From contig JAQNBH010000013.1 of NCBI GenBank assembly GCA_028752905.1, positions 25,054,549 through 25,118,548 of the forward strand: a stretch of 64,000 bases of DNA. Reading direction: 5' to 3'. A program made the position numbers and the translations under genes. Below are positions 24,573 to 34,349 of the stretch, piece by piece. The number at the start of each line of letters is the position of its first letter. Position 1 is the first letter of the stretch. This stretch comes from Cladorhizidae sp. MBARI D1340-BT2. Taxonomy: Eukaryota > Porifera > Demospongiae > Poecilosclerida > Cladorhizidae. The notes under the pieces are model-generated. The model saw only the letters and a program-made list of their open reading frames with translations. It searched no databases and was not told the DNA's origin.

Positions 24573-24990
24573 TTCCAGTCCTTAAAGCCGCATAAATCTA
24601 GGATTTTTAGCATGAAATTCTCAAAAGCATAAAAATGAGAATCAGCACTAGTAATTTGACCTTTCTTAATCATATGAATATTCTGCAATAGTAATTTTTG
24701 CAGATATAAAGTTTATAAAGCCTAACATGGTTTCGTTTGTTTTTGATAAAGCGATGATCTTGTTACATAATATTGTTAGGTATTTGGAGGTTATTAATTT
24801 GACCATCTTTAGGAAAAGCTTTATTAGCGCTTAAGTGCAGAAATATAACTACCACTCATATTTTTTCTTCAGGGGTATCATTATTTTTGAAAGCTTTACG
24901 AAAGAAAGCTAAGCAAGAATTCTCTAGAGGTTCCTGCAGAATCTGTGGCTCCATAAAGATAAATCCAGTTACTGTATTGATATGTTTCAT
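24573..24990 (-). pseudogene. IS6-family transposase, C-terminal part
   Basis: Continues the transposase beyond the Gypsy insertion, with frameshifts. It reads ETYQYSNWIYLYGATDSAGT, where the preceding Asp of the DDE triad lies at the insertion junction. Next come LQIPNNIM(stop)QDHRFIK, then MLGFINFISAKITIAE in another frame, then MIKKGQITSADSHFYAFENF. The order NW-YLYRA-D--G, (E)QDHRFIK, MLGF...A, MI-KGQ is that of IS6/IS26/IS240 transposases. The Glu of the triad is replaced by a stop, and at least three frameshifts or stops are present. Confidence 0.75.
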
Positions 24991-25198
24991 TGTAGGGAAG
25001 TCTATGTTTAGGATTCCCTGCGAAGTTCTGTGTCACCATGTTGTATCTCTTCTACCCGATAGAGAAAGAGAATTGAAACTTCATGAGAAAGAGAGAGTAT
25101 CAATACAACATAACAAAAGGTGATCATCAATTCGAATATTTGTATTAAAAGTCGAGGGAGTTATGTCCCGATTACTGTTCCGTAATTGCGCCGCCACA
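24991..25198 (-). repeat. 3' LTR of Gypsy element G1
   Basis: 208 bp, nearly identical to the LTR at 29221-29432. In element orientation it starts TGTGGCGGCGCAATTACG and ends in CA. The purine-rich CTGGGGGAGCTG immediately before it is the polypurine tract. The 4-bp target duplication TCAT lies just outside (24987-24990). Confidence 0.93.
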
Positions 25199-25252
25199 CA
25201 GCTCCCCCAGAACTGACTTGATCTTAATGAAGCTGTATCGTCCACGGGTAGC

Positions 25253-28200
25253 TCAGCCCAAAAACCTTGCCGGTGTCTTGAATTTTCGTCCAGAGCGTGT
25301 AGTTCCTAGGATTGGGGTATTTCGTATCCCGTGTGATGGGTCCGGGGAGTGCTGAGTTGTCCGGACAGTGGGCTGTGCTAGGGGACGTTGAGGGGGGCGA
25401 CCATGGCGAGGTGGCTGTGCCACTTGGACCTCGGCAGACTCATCAACATGTGCAATTTTCAGCCTATCGATCGAGATGGTCTCCTCGCAATGGCCGACCT
25501 GGACTTTGAAGAATTTGTCCCCTGTGGTCAATACCCGAAATGGGCCATCGTATGGTGGCTGTAGGGGCGACTTATGGCTGTCGTGACGAATGAAGACAAA
25601 TTTGGCCAGAGAGAGGGAGGCCGGAATTGAGGTTGTGGGAAAGCTATGGTGCACTGGGGGGACCGGTTTGAGTTCTGCCACATTGTCACGGAGGCGGCGG
25701 AGAAGTTCCAGAACTGGTTCGCCCTGTCCATGGCCCACAAACTCTCCGGGGACAGTGAGTGGCGATCCAAACACTAGCTCTGCTCGGGATGTACCTAGGT
25801 CCTCCTTCGGCATGGTCCGGAGTCCTAGCATGACCCAATGAAGGTCTGATGTCCACGAGGGCGATTGACAGCGTGCTTTGAGGGACGCTTTCATGCTTCG
25901 ATGGAACCTTTCCACAAGGCAATTCGCCTGGTGGTGGTAAGCTGTAGTCCGATGCAGTTTGGTTCCGAGGAGGTTGGAGAGATCTTGCCAGAGTTGAGAT
26001 GTGAACTGGGGTCCTCTGTCAGAGGAGACATCAGAGGGAAGGCCGTAACGAGTAATCCATCCACTCAAGAAGGCATCAGCCACGTCTTTGGTACTTGTGC
26101 TAGCCAGGGGAATTGCTTCTGGCCAGCGAGTGACTCTGTCCACTACTGTGAGGAGGTGGGTGAAACCTTTAGAGAGTGGGAGTAGCCCTACGAGATCCAC
26201 ATTCACATGGTCGAATCGGAGTATGGGCTCGTTGTACTCAGATAGTGGGGCACGGTGGTGGAGGTTGACCTTGGCTCGTTGGCAAGCGATGCATGTCCTG
26301 GCCCATTCTCCGACCTGTCGACCAAGGCTGTGCCAGACGTACTTGTGGGCTACCAGCTTGCGGGTTTCCCGTATGCCTGGATGGCTGAGGCCATGAAGGG
26401 TGTCGAAAATGCGACGGAGGAAAGAGACAGGTACAAGGGGACGTGGTCGACCAAGAGACACATCACACAACAGGGTTGTGTGATTGGGTCCAAAGGGAAT
26501 GTCCTTAAGTTGAAGGCCGGTGATTGCTGTCCGGCAGGCAGCCATATCGACTGGGTCTGCGAGCTGTGCGGTTGCAAGGGCAGAGAAATCAATGCCTCCA
26601 CTGATGGCCGAAATGGCAGCACGGGAAAGAGCGTCTGCTACCACGTTGTCCTTGCCTGCCACGTGTCTAATGTCCACGGTGAATTCTGAGATCGCTGAGA
26701 GCTGCCGCTGTTGTCGTGCAGACCAGGCATCCGAGATCTTACCAAGGGCAAACGTGAGTGGTTTGTGGTCGGTAAACAGTGAGAACTGGCGCCCTTCCAG
26801 GAAATACCTGAAGTGACGGATAGCCGCATAGACAGCAAGCAATTCTCTGTCGAATGCACTATATCTGGTCTGGGCTGGCTGGAACTTGCGGCTGAAGAAG
26901 GCCAGCGGTCGCCAGAGGCCATCTTTGAATTGCTCAAGAGTGCCTCCAATGGCCATATCTGAAGCATCAGGCATGGGAGCATCTGCACGCGGATGGACCA
27001 GGAGGGCAGCAGAGGCCAGAGCAGTCTTTGCATCACGGAATGCTTTGTCCATGGTGGTCGACCATTTCACCGGAGAGGTCCTGGCGGGACGGCCAACCAA
27101 AGCAGTGTAGGGAGGATGAAGTAGCTGGGCAGCAGCAGGTACAAACCTGTGGTAAAAGTTAATTACTCCGAGGAAGGCCTGCAATTCTTTGGTTACCGCC
27201 GGGCGGAGGAAATCTTGTATGGCTGTCACCTGAGTTGGCATGGGTCGTATGCCCTCGGCGTTGACCATGTGGCCGAGGAAGGTTATGTCATCGATATCGA
27301 AGACGCACTTGCCTGGGTGAATGACGAGGCCAAGCTGTTCAACGCGATCGAAAACGGCAGTGAGATCCCGAAGATGCTCATCGGGGGAGGAACTGGCTAC
27401 CAGGATGTCATCTAGGTAAATGAATACGCCCTGCAGACCCCGCAAGACTGTGTCCATCAGTCTCTGAAATGCTTGGGCTGCGTTTGCAAGGCCGAAAGGT
27501 GTTTGCAGAAACTCGAAAAAGCCAAAAGGAGTAATTACTGCGATGTCCATAGCACGTACCGGAATCTCGTGATAGCGCTTAATCAGGTCAATCGATGAGA
27601 AAATGGTCGTACCAGCGAGTTGGCCGGCGAAGTCTTGGATGTGAGGCACCGGGTAGCAGTCAGTCTTGATGCTGCCATTGAGACGTCTAAAGTCCCCGCA
27701 TGGGCGCCAACCACCACCAGGTTTGGGTGCAATGTGAAGTGGGGACGCCCATTGACTGGAGGAGCGCCGGACGATCCCAAGGTCTTCCATCTCTTTGAAT
27801 GCAGCCATTGCGACAGCGAGTTTGTCGGGGGACAAACGCCGGGCTGGCGAGCGGAGAGGAGGAGACTGACCAGTATCTATACAACACTCGACCCCATGGG
27901 GGACCCTGTCCTTGCGAAAAGACAACTCAGTGAGTTTAGGCCTAGAGGCGAGTAGGTTAGCATAGATATTGTTTACCTGAGGAGGTTTGACTACGGTCAA
28001 AGGTACTGGTTGACACACAATGCTGGGTGCGGTGATGGTGGCGTGCGTGGCAGAGTGAACGAGGCGTTGTCCTCCCAGGTCGACTAGCAGTCTGTTGTCA
28101 CGTAAGAAGTCTGCCCCGAGGATGGCCTGGTTCACATCAGCGACGATGAAAGACCCTTGGAAGCGCTTGCTCCCAAACTGGAGTGGAATGATACGTGTGC

Positions 28201-28390
28201 CATAAGTTTTAATTTCTGTCCCATTGGCTGCCACTAGTGGGGCAGAATGGGCAGAGGAAGTGGCTGCGCGGTGGTCAGCAGGCGAAGCCGGGACGAGAGA
28301 GACTTCTGCACCAGTGTCGATGAGGAAGGAGAGTCCCGAGGCCCTATCCTGGACATGTACAAGCCTTGAGGTTGTTGCGCCAGCCACCAC
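25253..28390 (-). CDS. pol: G1 Pol polyprotein: protease, RT, RNase H, integrase
   Basis: An uninterrupted 1,045-residue frame in the order PR-RT-RH-IN, which copies element RNA to DNA and integrates it. Protease DTGAE is at about 25. RT core YLDD is at 325-328. RNase H has DASD at about 475, FDRELLA at 513 and TDHKPL at 541. Integrase has HGLSHPG at 666, a CxxC at about 700, and the catalytic triad at about 732 (VDLVG), 790 (SDRG) and 828 (LVERFHR). There is no ATG at the left end; the frame opens inside the end of gag, so expression by -1 frameshifting is likely. Some usually conserved positions are changed (IKRYHEIP in RT, HHQANC in IN), so activity is uncertain although no stop is present. 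Confidence 0.9.
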   Translation of the reverse strand: MVAGATTSRLVHVQDRASGLSFLIDTGAEVSLVPASPADHRAATSSAHSAPLVAANGTEIKTYGTRIIPLQFGSKRFQGSFIVADVNQAILGADFLRDNRLLVDLGGQRLVHSATHATITAPSIVCQPVPLTVVKPPQVNNIYANLLASRPKLTELSFRKDRVPHGVECCIDTGQSPPLRSPARRLSPDKLAVAMAAFKEMEDLGIVRRSSSQWASPLHIAPKPGGGWRPCGDFRRLNGSIKTDCYPVPHIQDFAGQLAGTTIFSSIDLIKRYHEIPVRAMDIAVITPFGFFEFLQTPFGLANAAQAFQRLMDTVLRGLQGVFIYLDDILVASSSPDEHLRDLTAVFDRVEQLGLVIHPGKCVFDIDDITFLGHMVNAEGIRPMPTQVTAIQDFLRPAVTKELQAFLGVINFYHRFVPAAAQLLHPPYTALVGRPARTSPVKWSTTMDKAFRDAKTALASAALLVHPRADAPMPDASDMAIGGTLEQFKDGLWRPLAFFSRKFQPAQTRYSAFDRELLAVYAAIRHFRYFLEGRQFSLFTDHKPLTFALGKISDAWSARQQRQLSAISEFTVDIRHVAGKDNVVADALSRAAISAISGGIDFSALATAQLADPVDMAACRTAITGLQLKDIPFGPNHTTLLCDVSLGRPRPLVPVSFLRRIFDTLHGLSHPGIRETRKLVAHKYVWHSLGRQVGEWARTCIACQRAKVNLHHRAPLSEYNEPILRFDHVNVDLVGLLPLSKGFTHLLTVVDRVTRWPEAIPLASTSTKDVADAFLSGWITRYGLPSDVSSDRGPQFTSQLWQDLSNLLGTKLHRTTAYHHQANCLVERFHRSMKASLKARCQSPSWTSDLHWVMLGLRTMPKEDLGTSRAELVFGSPLTVPGEFVGHGQGEPVLELLRRLRDNVAELKPVPPVHHSFPTTSIPASLSLAKFVFIRHDSHKSPLQPPYDGPFRVLTTGDKFFKVQVGHCEETISIDRLKIAHVDESAEVQVAQPPRHGRPPQRPLAQPTVRTTQHSPDPSHGIRNTPILGTTRSGRKFKTPARFLG

Positions 28391-28392
28391 GG

Positions 28393-29151
28393 CTACTGGT
28401 GGCCGGCGTTGGCGTTTCCCACTGGCGCTGTCTTAGCTAGGGGAATATGGGCCATCTGGCAGTTGTTCTGGGTGCATCTCCTTGCCTCCGTTCCATACCG
28501 CCCATGGTAGAAACAAAGACTGGTGTCGGTCTTAGTCCTGCGCTTTTGGTGTTTGTGGTCAATGGCTGCAACATCGACGTTGCCAACGAGTGATGATGGC
28601 TGGTTCAGGCGAGCACCGGAGAGCATGAAGTAGGCATCAGCTTGTTCAGCCAGCTGATGGGTTGTCAGAGCCGTAGAACGAGCCAGGTGGTCTTGGACAT
28701 CTGCTGGAAGCTGTCGTAGGAAAAGGGCCTTAAACAGGATGTGCTCGGAGTCCTCTCCAATGGGTAGGGATGCAAGCATCTTACTGAGGAGTGCTGATGG
28801 TGTTCCATCACCCATTCCAGGCCAGTCTAGAAGATTCTTGCTCCTCTCCAAGGGCGTTCGACCAAACGCGGAAAGGAGGCGATCTTTGATGGCTTGGTAG
28901 CGAGTGCCATCAGCAGGGGGGTTCCTGATGATGTCGATCACCCTGTCCATGACCTGGCCCTTGAGTGCTACCACCACGTAGCTGTACTTGGTCTGGTCCT
29001 GGGTAATGGCAGGAACGCGGAGGTTGAATTCCGCTTCGATGGCTATAAACCAGTATTCGATCCTGTCAGGCGAGAACTCTGGTAGTTTGGGGGTGACTGC
29101 ATTGACTGTAACCGCCATTAAAGCATCTGCAAGTGCTTGTGCTTCAGCCAT
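28393..29151 (-). CDS. gag: G1 Gag, nucleocapsid with CHCC knuckle
   Basis: First ATG at 29151 (MAEAQALADALM), giving 252 residues. The frame is open upstream to the LTR but without another ATG. The N-terminal half is the conserved Gag domain of this clade (PEFSPDRIEYWFIAIEAEF). Near the C-terminus LCFYHGRYGTEARRC followed by a further Cys forms the CHCC knuckle that binds RNA. It ends with GNANAGHQ and TAG at 28393; the pol frame overlaps by -1. The protein packages element RNA in cytoplasmic particles. Confidence 0.88.
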   Translation of the reverse strand: MAEAQALADALMAVTVNAVTPKLPEFSPDRIEYWFIAIEAEFNLRVPAITQDQTKYSYVVVALKGQVMDRVIDIIRNPPADGTRYQAIKDRLLSAFGRTPLERSKNLLDWPGMGDGTPSALLSKMLASLPIGEDSEHILFKALFLRQLPADVQDHLARSTALTTHQLAEQADAYFMLSGARLNQPSSLVGNVDVAAIDHKHQKRRTKTDTSLCFYHGRYGTEARRCTQNNCQMAHIPLAKTAPVGNANAGHQ

Positions 29152-29204
29152 AATGCCGAAGAGGAAGGAATTGACGCTGTTGAGCTGGGACGCTGTGGGC
29201 GTAT

Positions 29205-29219
29205 ACGTCAGGGTCACCA
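29205..29219 (-). promoter_or_regulatory. G1 primer-binding site (tRNA-Trp)
   Basis: TGGTGACCCTGACG lies directly inside the 5' LTR in element orientation. It matches the complement of the conserved tRNA-Trp 3' end with one mismatch (CTG for CCG) relative to the G2 copy. Confidence 0.8.
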
Positions 29220-29220
29220 A

Positions 29221-29432
29221 TGTAAGGAAGTCTATGTTTAGGATTCCCTGCGAAGTTCTGTGTCACCGTGTTGTATCTCTTCTACCCGATAGAGAAAGAG
29301 AATTGAAACTTCATGAGAAAGAGAGAGTATCAATACAACGTAACAAAAGGTGATCATCAATTATTCGAATATTTAGTATTAAAAGTCAAGGGAGTTATGT
29401 CGCGATTACTGTTCCGTAATTGCGCCGCCACA
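29221..29432 (-). repeat. 5' LTR of Gypsy element G1
   Basis: 212 bp, paired with 24991-25198. It begins TGTGGCGGCG in element orientation. The target duplication TCAT follows at 29433-29436, inside the bacterial transposase. Confidence 0.93.
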
Positions 29433-29714
29433 TCATCATATTATGCCAACTTGTCCCGACATATTTCTTTCTCTTTCTAACTTGCTTATCAAGCAATGGA
29501 ACAAATCTTAAAATCCATCTTTGGCATGTACTATGATCTATTACAGCTCCTCTAATGTAAACCATCTCTTCAAGCTCACGGTAACTTAAAAGAGAATCTA
29601 CATTTCACAATAAACAAAGAGCATTATGATTTCTGGTGACTAACAAAATCCCTTGAAATGTTTGAGTGATTTAGGGGCAACATGGAATGGCATAGTTTGT
29701 TTTGTTATCAACAT
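29433..29714 (-). pseudogene. IS6-family transposase, N-terminal part
   Basis: ATG at 29712-29714, 22 bp inside the IS end. The minus strand reads KSLKHFKGF then SPEIIMLFVY, LLSYRELEEMVYIRG, VIDHSTCQRWILRFVPLLDK and KYVGTSWH, ending at the G1 insertion. The series FKG....PEII, SYR-LEE----RG--(V)DH-T--RW--R--P-LDK, (G)-SW is diagnostic of IS6/IS26 transposases. Two stops and a frameshift (about 29595-29650) inactivate it. A prokaryotic DDE transposase in a segment bounded by eukaryotic elements indicates lateral transfer. Confidence 0.8.
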
Positions 29715-29756
29715 TACTCCTGCAATTGCTCACTGGCAACAGATGCGACAGAACCC

Positions 29757-30025
29757 ATTATTTGAATACCCTGAACTAGCTAAAAAACTACTATTATATT
29801 TAACTGAAGGTCATCCTTTAGAAGCAATCTCCAATGATGAGATAGCCAATGATGAGATAGCCAAGAAGAAGCACCTTGCCTTGTTGAAGACATGATGAAG
29901 CATGTGCAGATGCGAGATATGCTAAAACTGGCAAAACTTATTCTTATTTGAAATGTGGTTACAATAGGGAAGAACATGATATTTTACATTAGCAATCATT
30001 TATGGTAGCTATATCAATGTCAATT
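29757..30025 (+). pseudogene. Unidentified bacterial-like remnant between two ISs
   Basis: The plus strand reads LFEYPELAKKLLLYLTEGHP then LEAISNDEIANDEIAKKKH, with a 15-bp tandem duplication (AATGATGAGATAGCC). After a frameshift it reads EACADARYAKTGKTYSYLKC up to a stop at about 29992. I do not recognise the family. Confidence 0.3.
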
Positions 30026-30066
30026 AAAAATGTACCACTAATTTGCACTAAAAGTGTACCACTAGT
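30026..30066. repeat. IS21-type terminal repeats
   Basis: On the minus strand GTGGTACACTTTTAGTG and GTGGTACATTTTTAATTG occur in tandem just after the istB stop. Multiple short terminal repeats next to istB are typical of IS21-family ends. Similarity judged by eye only. Confidence 0.45.
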
Positions 30067-30074
30067 AAGAAAAT

Positions 30075-30136
30075 TTAGTCCATAATCTCCCCATGTTTTT
30101 TAAATTGTTTCATTCGATAACTTTTATGCATGATGT
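30075..30136 (-). pseudogene. istB: istB (IS21 helper ATPase), C-terminal end
   Basis: Minus-strand MHKSYRMKQFKKHGEIMD then TAA at 30075-30077. It continues the istB remnant found beyond Gypsy element G2 at 34492. The DRL(M)H--SYR order is the usual end of IstB. Confidence 0.55.
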
Positions 30137-30278
30137 TGTAGCTACCTCGTAGGGAGCTAACAAACAAAATCCAACAAGGAATAATTGACAGAACCACTCG
30201 AGACAAAACTTGTTGTTATTATATATTGCGATCGAACATATCCTCTATGACCCTTGACCTCCTATGTTGAACGCTACA
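30137..30278 (-). repeat. 3' LTR of Gypsy element G2
   Basis: 142 bp, almost identical to 34350-34491, with TGTAG...CTACA ends. The adjacent polypurine tract in element orientation is AGGGGGGCCA. Target duplication ATGT at 30133-30136. Confidence 0.93.
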
Positions 30279-30332
30279 TGGCCCCCCCTAGCAATGTAAA
30301 ATACAACAATAATCAGTTTGTGTATTATAACA

Positions 30333-32942
30333 TTACCAAGTTCGCAGGTTCAGTCTGTCCGGAGGGAGAATCTCACGTCCACTTCGTGTATGGAGAGATG
30401 GAGCCGTATCCGGAGGTGCTGGCCGAGTTTCCACTGTAGTTGTTGGTGGAGGAGCTGTGGCACTTTGTGGTTCCATAGGGGACGGGTAGGCAGTTTTGAG
30501 GCGATCAACTGTAACTCTCTCTACTTTGCCATCTCGATTAATGAGAAAGTGTTTCTCATTCCGTTCCAGAACTGGGTAGGGCCCAGCATAAGGGCGTTGG
30601 AGGGGGTTACGATGGGCACCATGGCGCATGTAGACGAAGCCCGTGTGCCCAAGGTCTATAGGGATGTGAGTTGGTCGGGTGCCATGGTATTGTGGAGGAG
30701 GAGGTAGGGCAGTGTGCATGGAAGTCTGAAGCTCGCGGAGGAAACCAGATTGCAGGTCGGACGCCCTTGGGGCGCTGAAAAATTCCCCAGGCAGGTGGAG
30801 AGCGGTGCCGTACACAAGGTCAGCTGGGGAGCACTCAGCATCCTCACGCCAGGCGGTTCGTATGCCCAGCAACACCATTGGCAATTCATCCATCCACTTG
30901 GGTCCTGTGAGGCGAGCCTTGAGGGAAGCTTTTAATTGCCTGTGCATTCGTTCGACTAGACCATTCGCCTGGGGGTGGTAAGCTGTGGTATTGTTGGCCG
31001 AAATTCCAAGCAGTCTGTTGAGTTCCGACCACAATTCCGAGGTGAACTGTGGGCCTCTGTCTGAGGTGAGGTCCCCAGGAACCCCAAAGCGAGCTATCCA
31101 GTTTCGCAGGAAGCCTTTGATGCACGTCTCTGCAGTGCATCCTGCCATGGGAATTGCTTCTGTCCACCGAGTGTAACGGTCGATAACGGTAAAGAGGTAT
31201 GTCATACACTCAGATTCGGGCAGTGGGCCAACAATGTCTACATGGAGAGATCCAAAGCGCCGTTCTGGCGGTGGACGAGGCTGCAGAGGGGCATGGACAT
31301 GTCGTTGCACTTTGGAAGCCTGACAGGGGTGGCATGTTCGGCACCAGCTGCGGACATCGGTCTTCATCTTGTGCCAGACAAACCGACGTGAGATAGCTCT
31401 GAGTGTGGGGCGGCTGCCAGCGTGTGAGAGTCCATGGATGGTGTCAAAGATGCGCCGTCTCCACTCGCGTGGCACAAGTGGCCGTGTATGACCAGTGGAG
31501 ATATCACACAGCACAGTGAAGTCCTGGAAGGGTACGTCCTCTAGCCGGAGGCTGGTGATTGCTGTGCGATAGGCATGGATCTCATCCGAGGTGGTTTGGT
31601 CAGCGGCCAGTTGTCGGTAGTTAATGTCTGGTGAGAACATTGCAGCGATGGTAGGGGCTCTGGACAGGGCATCGGCTACCACGTTGTTTCGACCTGACAC
31701 ATGTTGCACGTCGTTTGTGAACTCTGCCACGAACGAGAGATGCCTTGTTTGGCGAGGGGAGCGGTCTACAGCATTTGACATTGCCCCAACAAGGGGCTTG
31801 TGATCTGTGAAGGCTGTGAATGATCGGCCTTCGACATAGTGGCGAAACTGCTTGATGCCCAGATACAGTGCGAGGAGTTCTCTGTCGAAAGTGGCGTACT
31901 TTTGTTCAGCTGTGGTAAGTTTCTTGCTGAAGAAAGCAAGCGGGTGCCAGGAACCCTCGCGGAACTGGTCCAGGGAACCACCAACAGCAAAATCTGAAGC
32001 GTCTACAGTAATGGCGAGTTTGCCGCCATTGATGGGGTGCTCAAGGAGGGCCGCAGAGGCAAGGGCGGACTTGGCCATGTCAAAGGCAATCTGACAGTTG
32101 TCTGACCAGGTAATTGCTTGACCCCTTCTTTTGCAGGCTTCATGCAGAGGATGAAGGTGGCCGGCAAGTCCAGGCAAGAATCGGTGGTAGAAGTTAACCA
32201 TTCCGAGGAACATCTGGAGACTTTTCTTGGTATTCGGGGCTGGGAACTCGCGGACTGCTGAGACTCGTTCCGGTAGTGGTTTGATACCGGTTGTGGTAAC
32301 ATGGTGGCCAAGGAAGTCTATCTGGGCGACACCGAAGACACACTTTTGTCTTTGGACAACCATCCCACTATCCGACAAGGCTTTGAAGACTTTGCGAAGG
32401 TCGTTTGCATGTTCCGTTCGGGTGCTGCTGCTCACGAGGATGTCGTCCAGGTAGATGAAGACGCAGGGGATGCCTCGGAGTATGGTGTCCATGAGTCGTT
32501 GGAATGTTTGAGCGGCGTTCTTGAGTCCGAATGGCATACGGAGAAATTCCCACAGGCCGAAGGGAGTAATGATGGCTGTTTTGCAAATGTCTGACTCTGC
32601 CATCGGAATTTGGTGGTACCCTCGAGCCAAGTCAATTTTGGAGAAAATAGTCTTGTCGTGTAGATTTCCGTTAAAGTCGCCAATGTGAGGTATGGGATAG
32701 CGGTCATCTGTGGTGGCCGCGTTGAGGTGCCTGAAATCGCCACATGGTCGCCAGCCACCGCCTGGTTTGGGTGTGATATGTAGAGGAGATGACCAGGGAG
32801 AGTTCGATCTCCGGATAATGCCCAAGTCTTCCATCTTCTTGAACTCAGTCTTGGCTACGGCTAGTTTCTCATCATGGAGGCGGCGTACCCGAGCGAAAAC
32901 AGGGGGTCCCTTGGTGGTCAGATGGTGCTCTACGCCGTGCAA
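30333..32942 (-). pseudogene. pol: G2 Pol distal part: RT, RNase H, integrase
   Basis: 869 residues open. RT has [14 protein letters not shown], the ARGYHQIP motif and [10 protein letters not shown]. RNase H has [20 protein letters not shown] and TDHKPL. Integrase has HGLSHAG, a CxxC finger, VDIVG, SDRGPQF and LVERMHRQ. Catalytic residues look complete. A single-base frameshift at about 32945-32960 separates this frame from the protease upstream; otherwise the element looks recently active. Confidence 0.88.
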
Positions 32943-32949
32943 GTTTTCG

Positions 32950-33393
32950 TCAGAGGAAACGAAAGCGTGGAACTAGTAGTTCGGGAAACTCATTGAGAAT
33001 GGAGGCCATGTCACTGTCATCTGTCCTGACTCGGTGGATGCCGCGCACGTCTGATGCCAACGAGGCTGTGGTTGGGATGACGGAATAAGAGTAGAGATCG
33101 ATAAGGCGACGTCCTCGGAGGTCGACTGCGAGGTTGTTAGAGACGAGAAAGTCTGCGCCCAGAATAGGTTGGCGTACATCTGCAATGTGGAATGATTGCA
33201 CGAAGGAGCGGGATCCCAGATTGACTGTAATACTTCTTTGGCCCCAGGTTGAGATTTTAGAGTCGTTTGCTGCGGCGAGCGGTTGGGTTGTTTCACGATG
33301 TTGTCGATCAGTGGGGGAAGCAGGAAACACCGACTCATCTGCACCTGTGTCGATGAGGAAGTGTCTGCCAGTTTTACGGTCCCAGACAGACAT
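32950..33393 (-). pseudogene. pol: G2 Pol proximal part: aspartic protease
   Basis: Reads FLIDTGADESVFPAS (active-site DTG) and LGADFLVSNNLAVDLRG, the usual second half of the retropepsin fold, and stops just before RT because of the frameshift at about 32945-32960. The frame opens within the end of gag without a clear ATG, as in G1. Confidence 0.85.
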
Positions 33394-33437
33394 TGTGTTG
33401 CTTCCGTCTTGATGATGATGGCCGACCGCTACGACGG

Positions 33438-34217
33438 CTAGCGGCCGGCGGTGGCATTTCCCGACCTCGGGATAAGGTGGGCCATGTCACATAGTGCCGC
33501 AGATGAGGTTTCACCACATTTGCGTGCTTTCTCCCCAAACTTGGCGTGGTAATAACAGCGTGTGCCTGTCCTACCTATAGGCGGATGTGTGCGTCTGTCC
33601 CTGTTACCTGGCGAGACCACCGCGATACCATAGGCCGGGGATTGGGCTGCAAGGACGTCATCAGCGGCTTTGGCGAGGTCAGTTATGTTGGTTGGGGGAT
33701 CTCGGGCGAGTACGACCCGAACAGACTCTGGTAGCTGCCGCAGGAAGAGGGCGCGGTAGACTGTGGACTTCTGGTCGTCAGCTGTAGTCAGTGAGTTCAT
33801 GTACCGGAGGAGGCCCGATGGTTTGCGGTCACCCAGACCTGAGATGGCAAGGAGAGAAGTATCTTTGTCAGCTTGAGTGAGGCCAAAGGTGCTGATGAGT
33901 AGCATCTTTAATGCGTCAAACTTGCCTCTGACAGGTGGATTTAGGAGGAAGGCCGAGATTTCTTCGGCTGTTGTCTTGTCCAGCCCTTGCACCACATGGT
34001 GGTATTTGGTATCATCAGCTATGATGTTCTTGGTGACAAACTGTGACTCTAGGAGGGAGAACCACACTTCAGGGCGGGTGGGCCAAAAGGTTGGTATCTT
34101 GACTGTTACTGCTTGGACTACTCCAGCGATATCACCCACGGCACCCACTGCAGGGGTTGCCGCTGTTTGGAGAGCAATAACCCGTTGAGCGATGGCAGTG
34201 ATGTCGGCAGGGTCCAT
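33438..34217 (-). CDS. gag: G2 Gag
   Basis: 259 residues from ATG at 34217. It has the same layout as G1 Gag: conserved VKIPTFWPTRPEVWFSLLES near the N-terminus, ALFLRQLPESVR in the middle, and CYYHAKFGEKARKC plus a further Cys near the C-terminus as the CHCC knuckle. It ends GNATAGR then a stop, and pol continues in the -1 frame. Confidence 0.88.
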   Translation of the reverse strand: MDPADITAIAQRVIALQTAATPAVGAVGDIAGVVQAVTVKIPTFWPTRPEVWFSLLESQFVTKNIIADDTKYHHVVQGLDKTTAEEISAFLLNPPVRGKFDALKMLLISTFGLTQADKDTSLLAISGLGDRKPSGLLRYMNSLTTADDQKSTVYRALFLRQLPESVRVVLARDPPTNITDLAKAADDVLAAQSPAYGIAVVSPGNRDRRTHPPIGRTGTRCYYHAKFGEKARKCGETSSAALCDMAHLIPRSGNATAGR

Positions 34218-34333
34218 GCTGGGTAGAGGTTTGTTTCAGTACGCCGGGGCGTTATTTGGAGTTAACTTTCACAACACTGTACTAACTGCAGTTGAGAAGA
34301 ACTGGAGGCCAGTGTTGGGAGAGAGTGTGCTGA

Positions 34334-34348
34334 ACGTCGGGGTCACCA
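34334..34348 (-). promoter_or_regulatory. G2 primer-binding site (tRNA-Trp)
   Basis: TGGTGACCCCGACGT lies one base inside the 5' LTR and is a perfect complement of the conserved tRNA-Trp 3' end. Confidence 0.85.
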
Positions 34349-34349
34349 G

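Larger units (their letters stand above)
24991..29432 (-). mobile_element. Complete Ty3/Gypsy retrotransposon G1 (CsRn1-like)
   Basis: 4.44 kb with two LTRs (208 and 212 bp), TCAT duplications (24987-24990 and 29433-29436), a polypurine tract and a primer-binding site TGGTGACCCTGACG matching the tRNA-Trp 3' end. It has a gag with a CHCC knuckle and a pol in the -1 frame. Single CHCC knuckle, tRNA-Trp primer and 4-bp duplication fit the CsRn1 clade. It inserted in the bacterial IS6 transposase. LTR divergence is a few percent by eye, so the insertion is fairly recent. Confidence 0.92.
24553..29756 (-). mobile_element. IS6-family bacterial insertion sequence, split by a Gypsy element
   Basis: Inverted ends GGTTCTGTCGCATCTGTTG at 24553-24571 and its exact reverse complement at 29737-29755. 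Inside, apart from the Gypsy element at 24991-29432, lies one IS6-type transposase on the minus strand. IS6 elements are about 0.8 kb with short GG(T/C)TCTGT-like ends; removing the 4.4-kb Gypsy insertion leaves about 0.76 kb. No 8-bp target duplication is evident. Confidence 0.75.

Noticed and set aside
25312..28436. Many plus-strand frames of 65-144 codons across G1, and similar ones across G2 and G3
   Set aside because: Antisense shadows of gag and pol without motifs of their own.
24553..30136. Bacterial contamination or chimeric contig
   Set aside because: Both bacterial IS genes carry eukaryotic LTR elements with matching target duplications, and murJ carries a hAT and a minisatellite, so the segment evolved within the eukaryotic genome.
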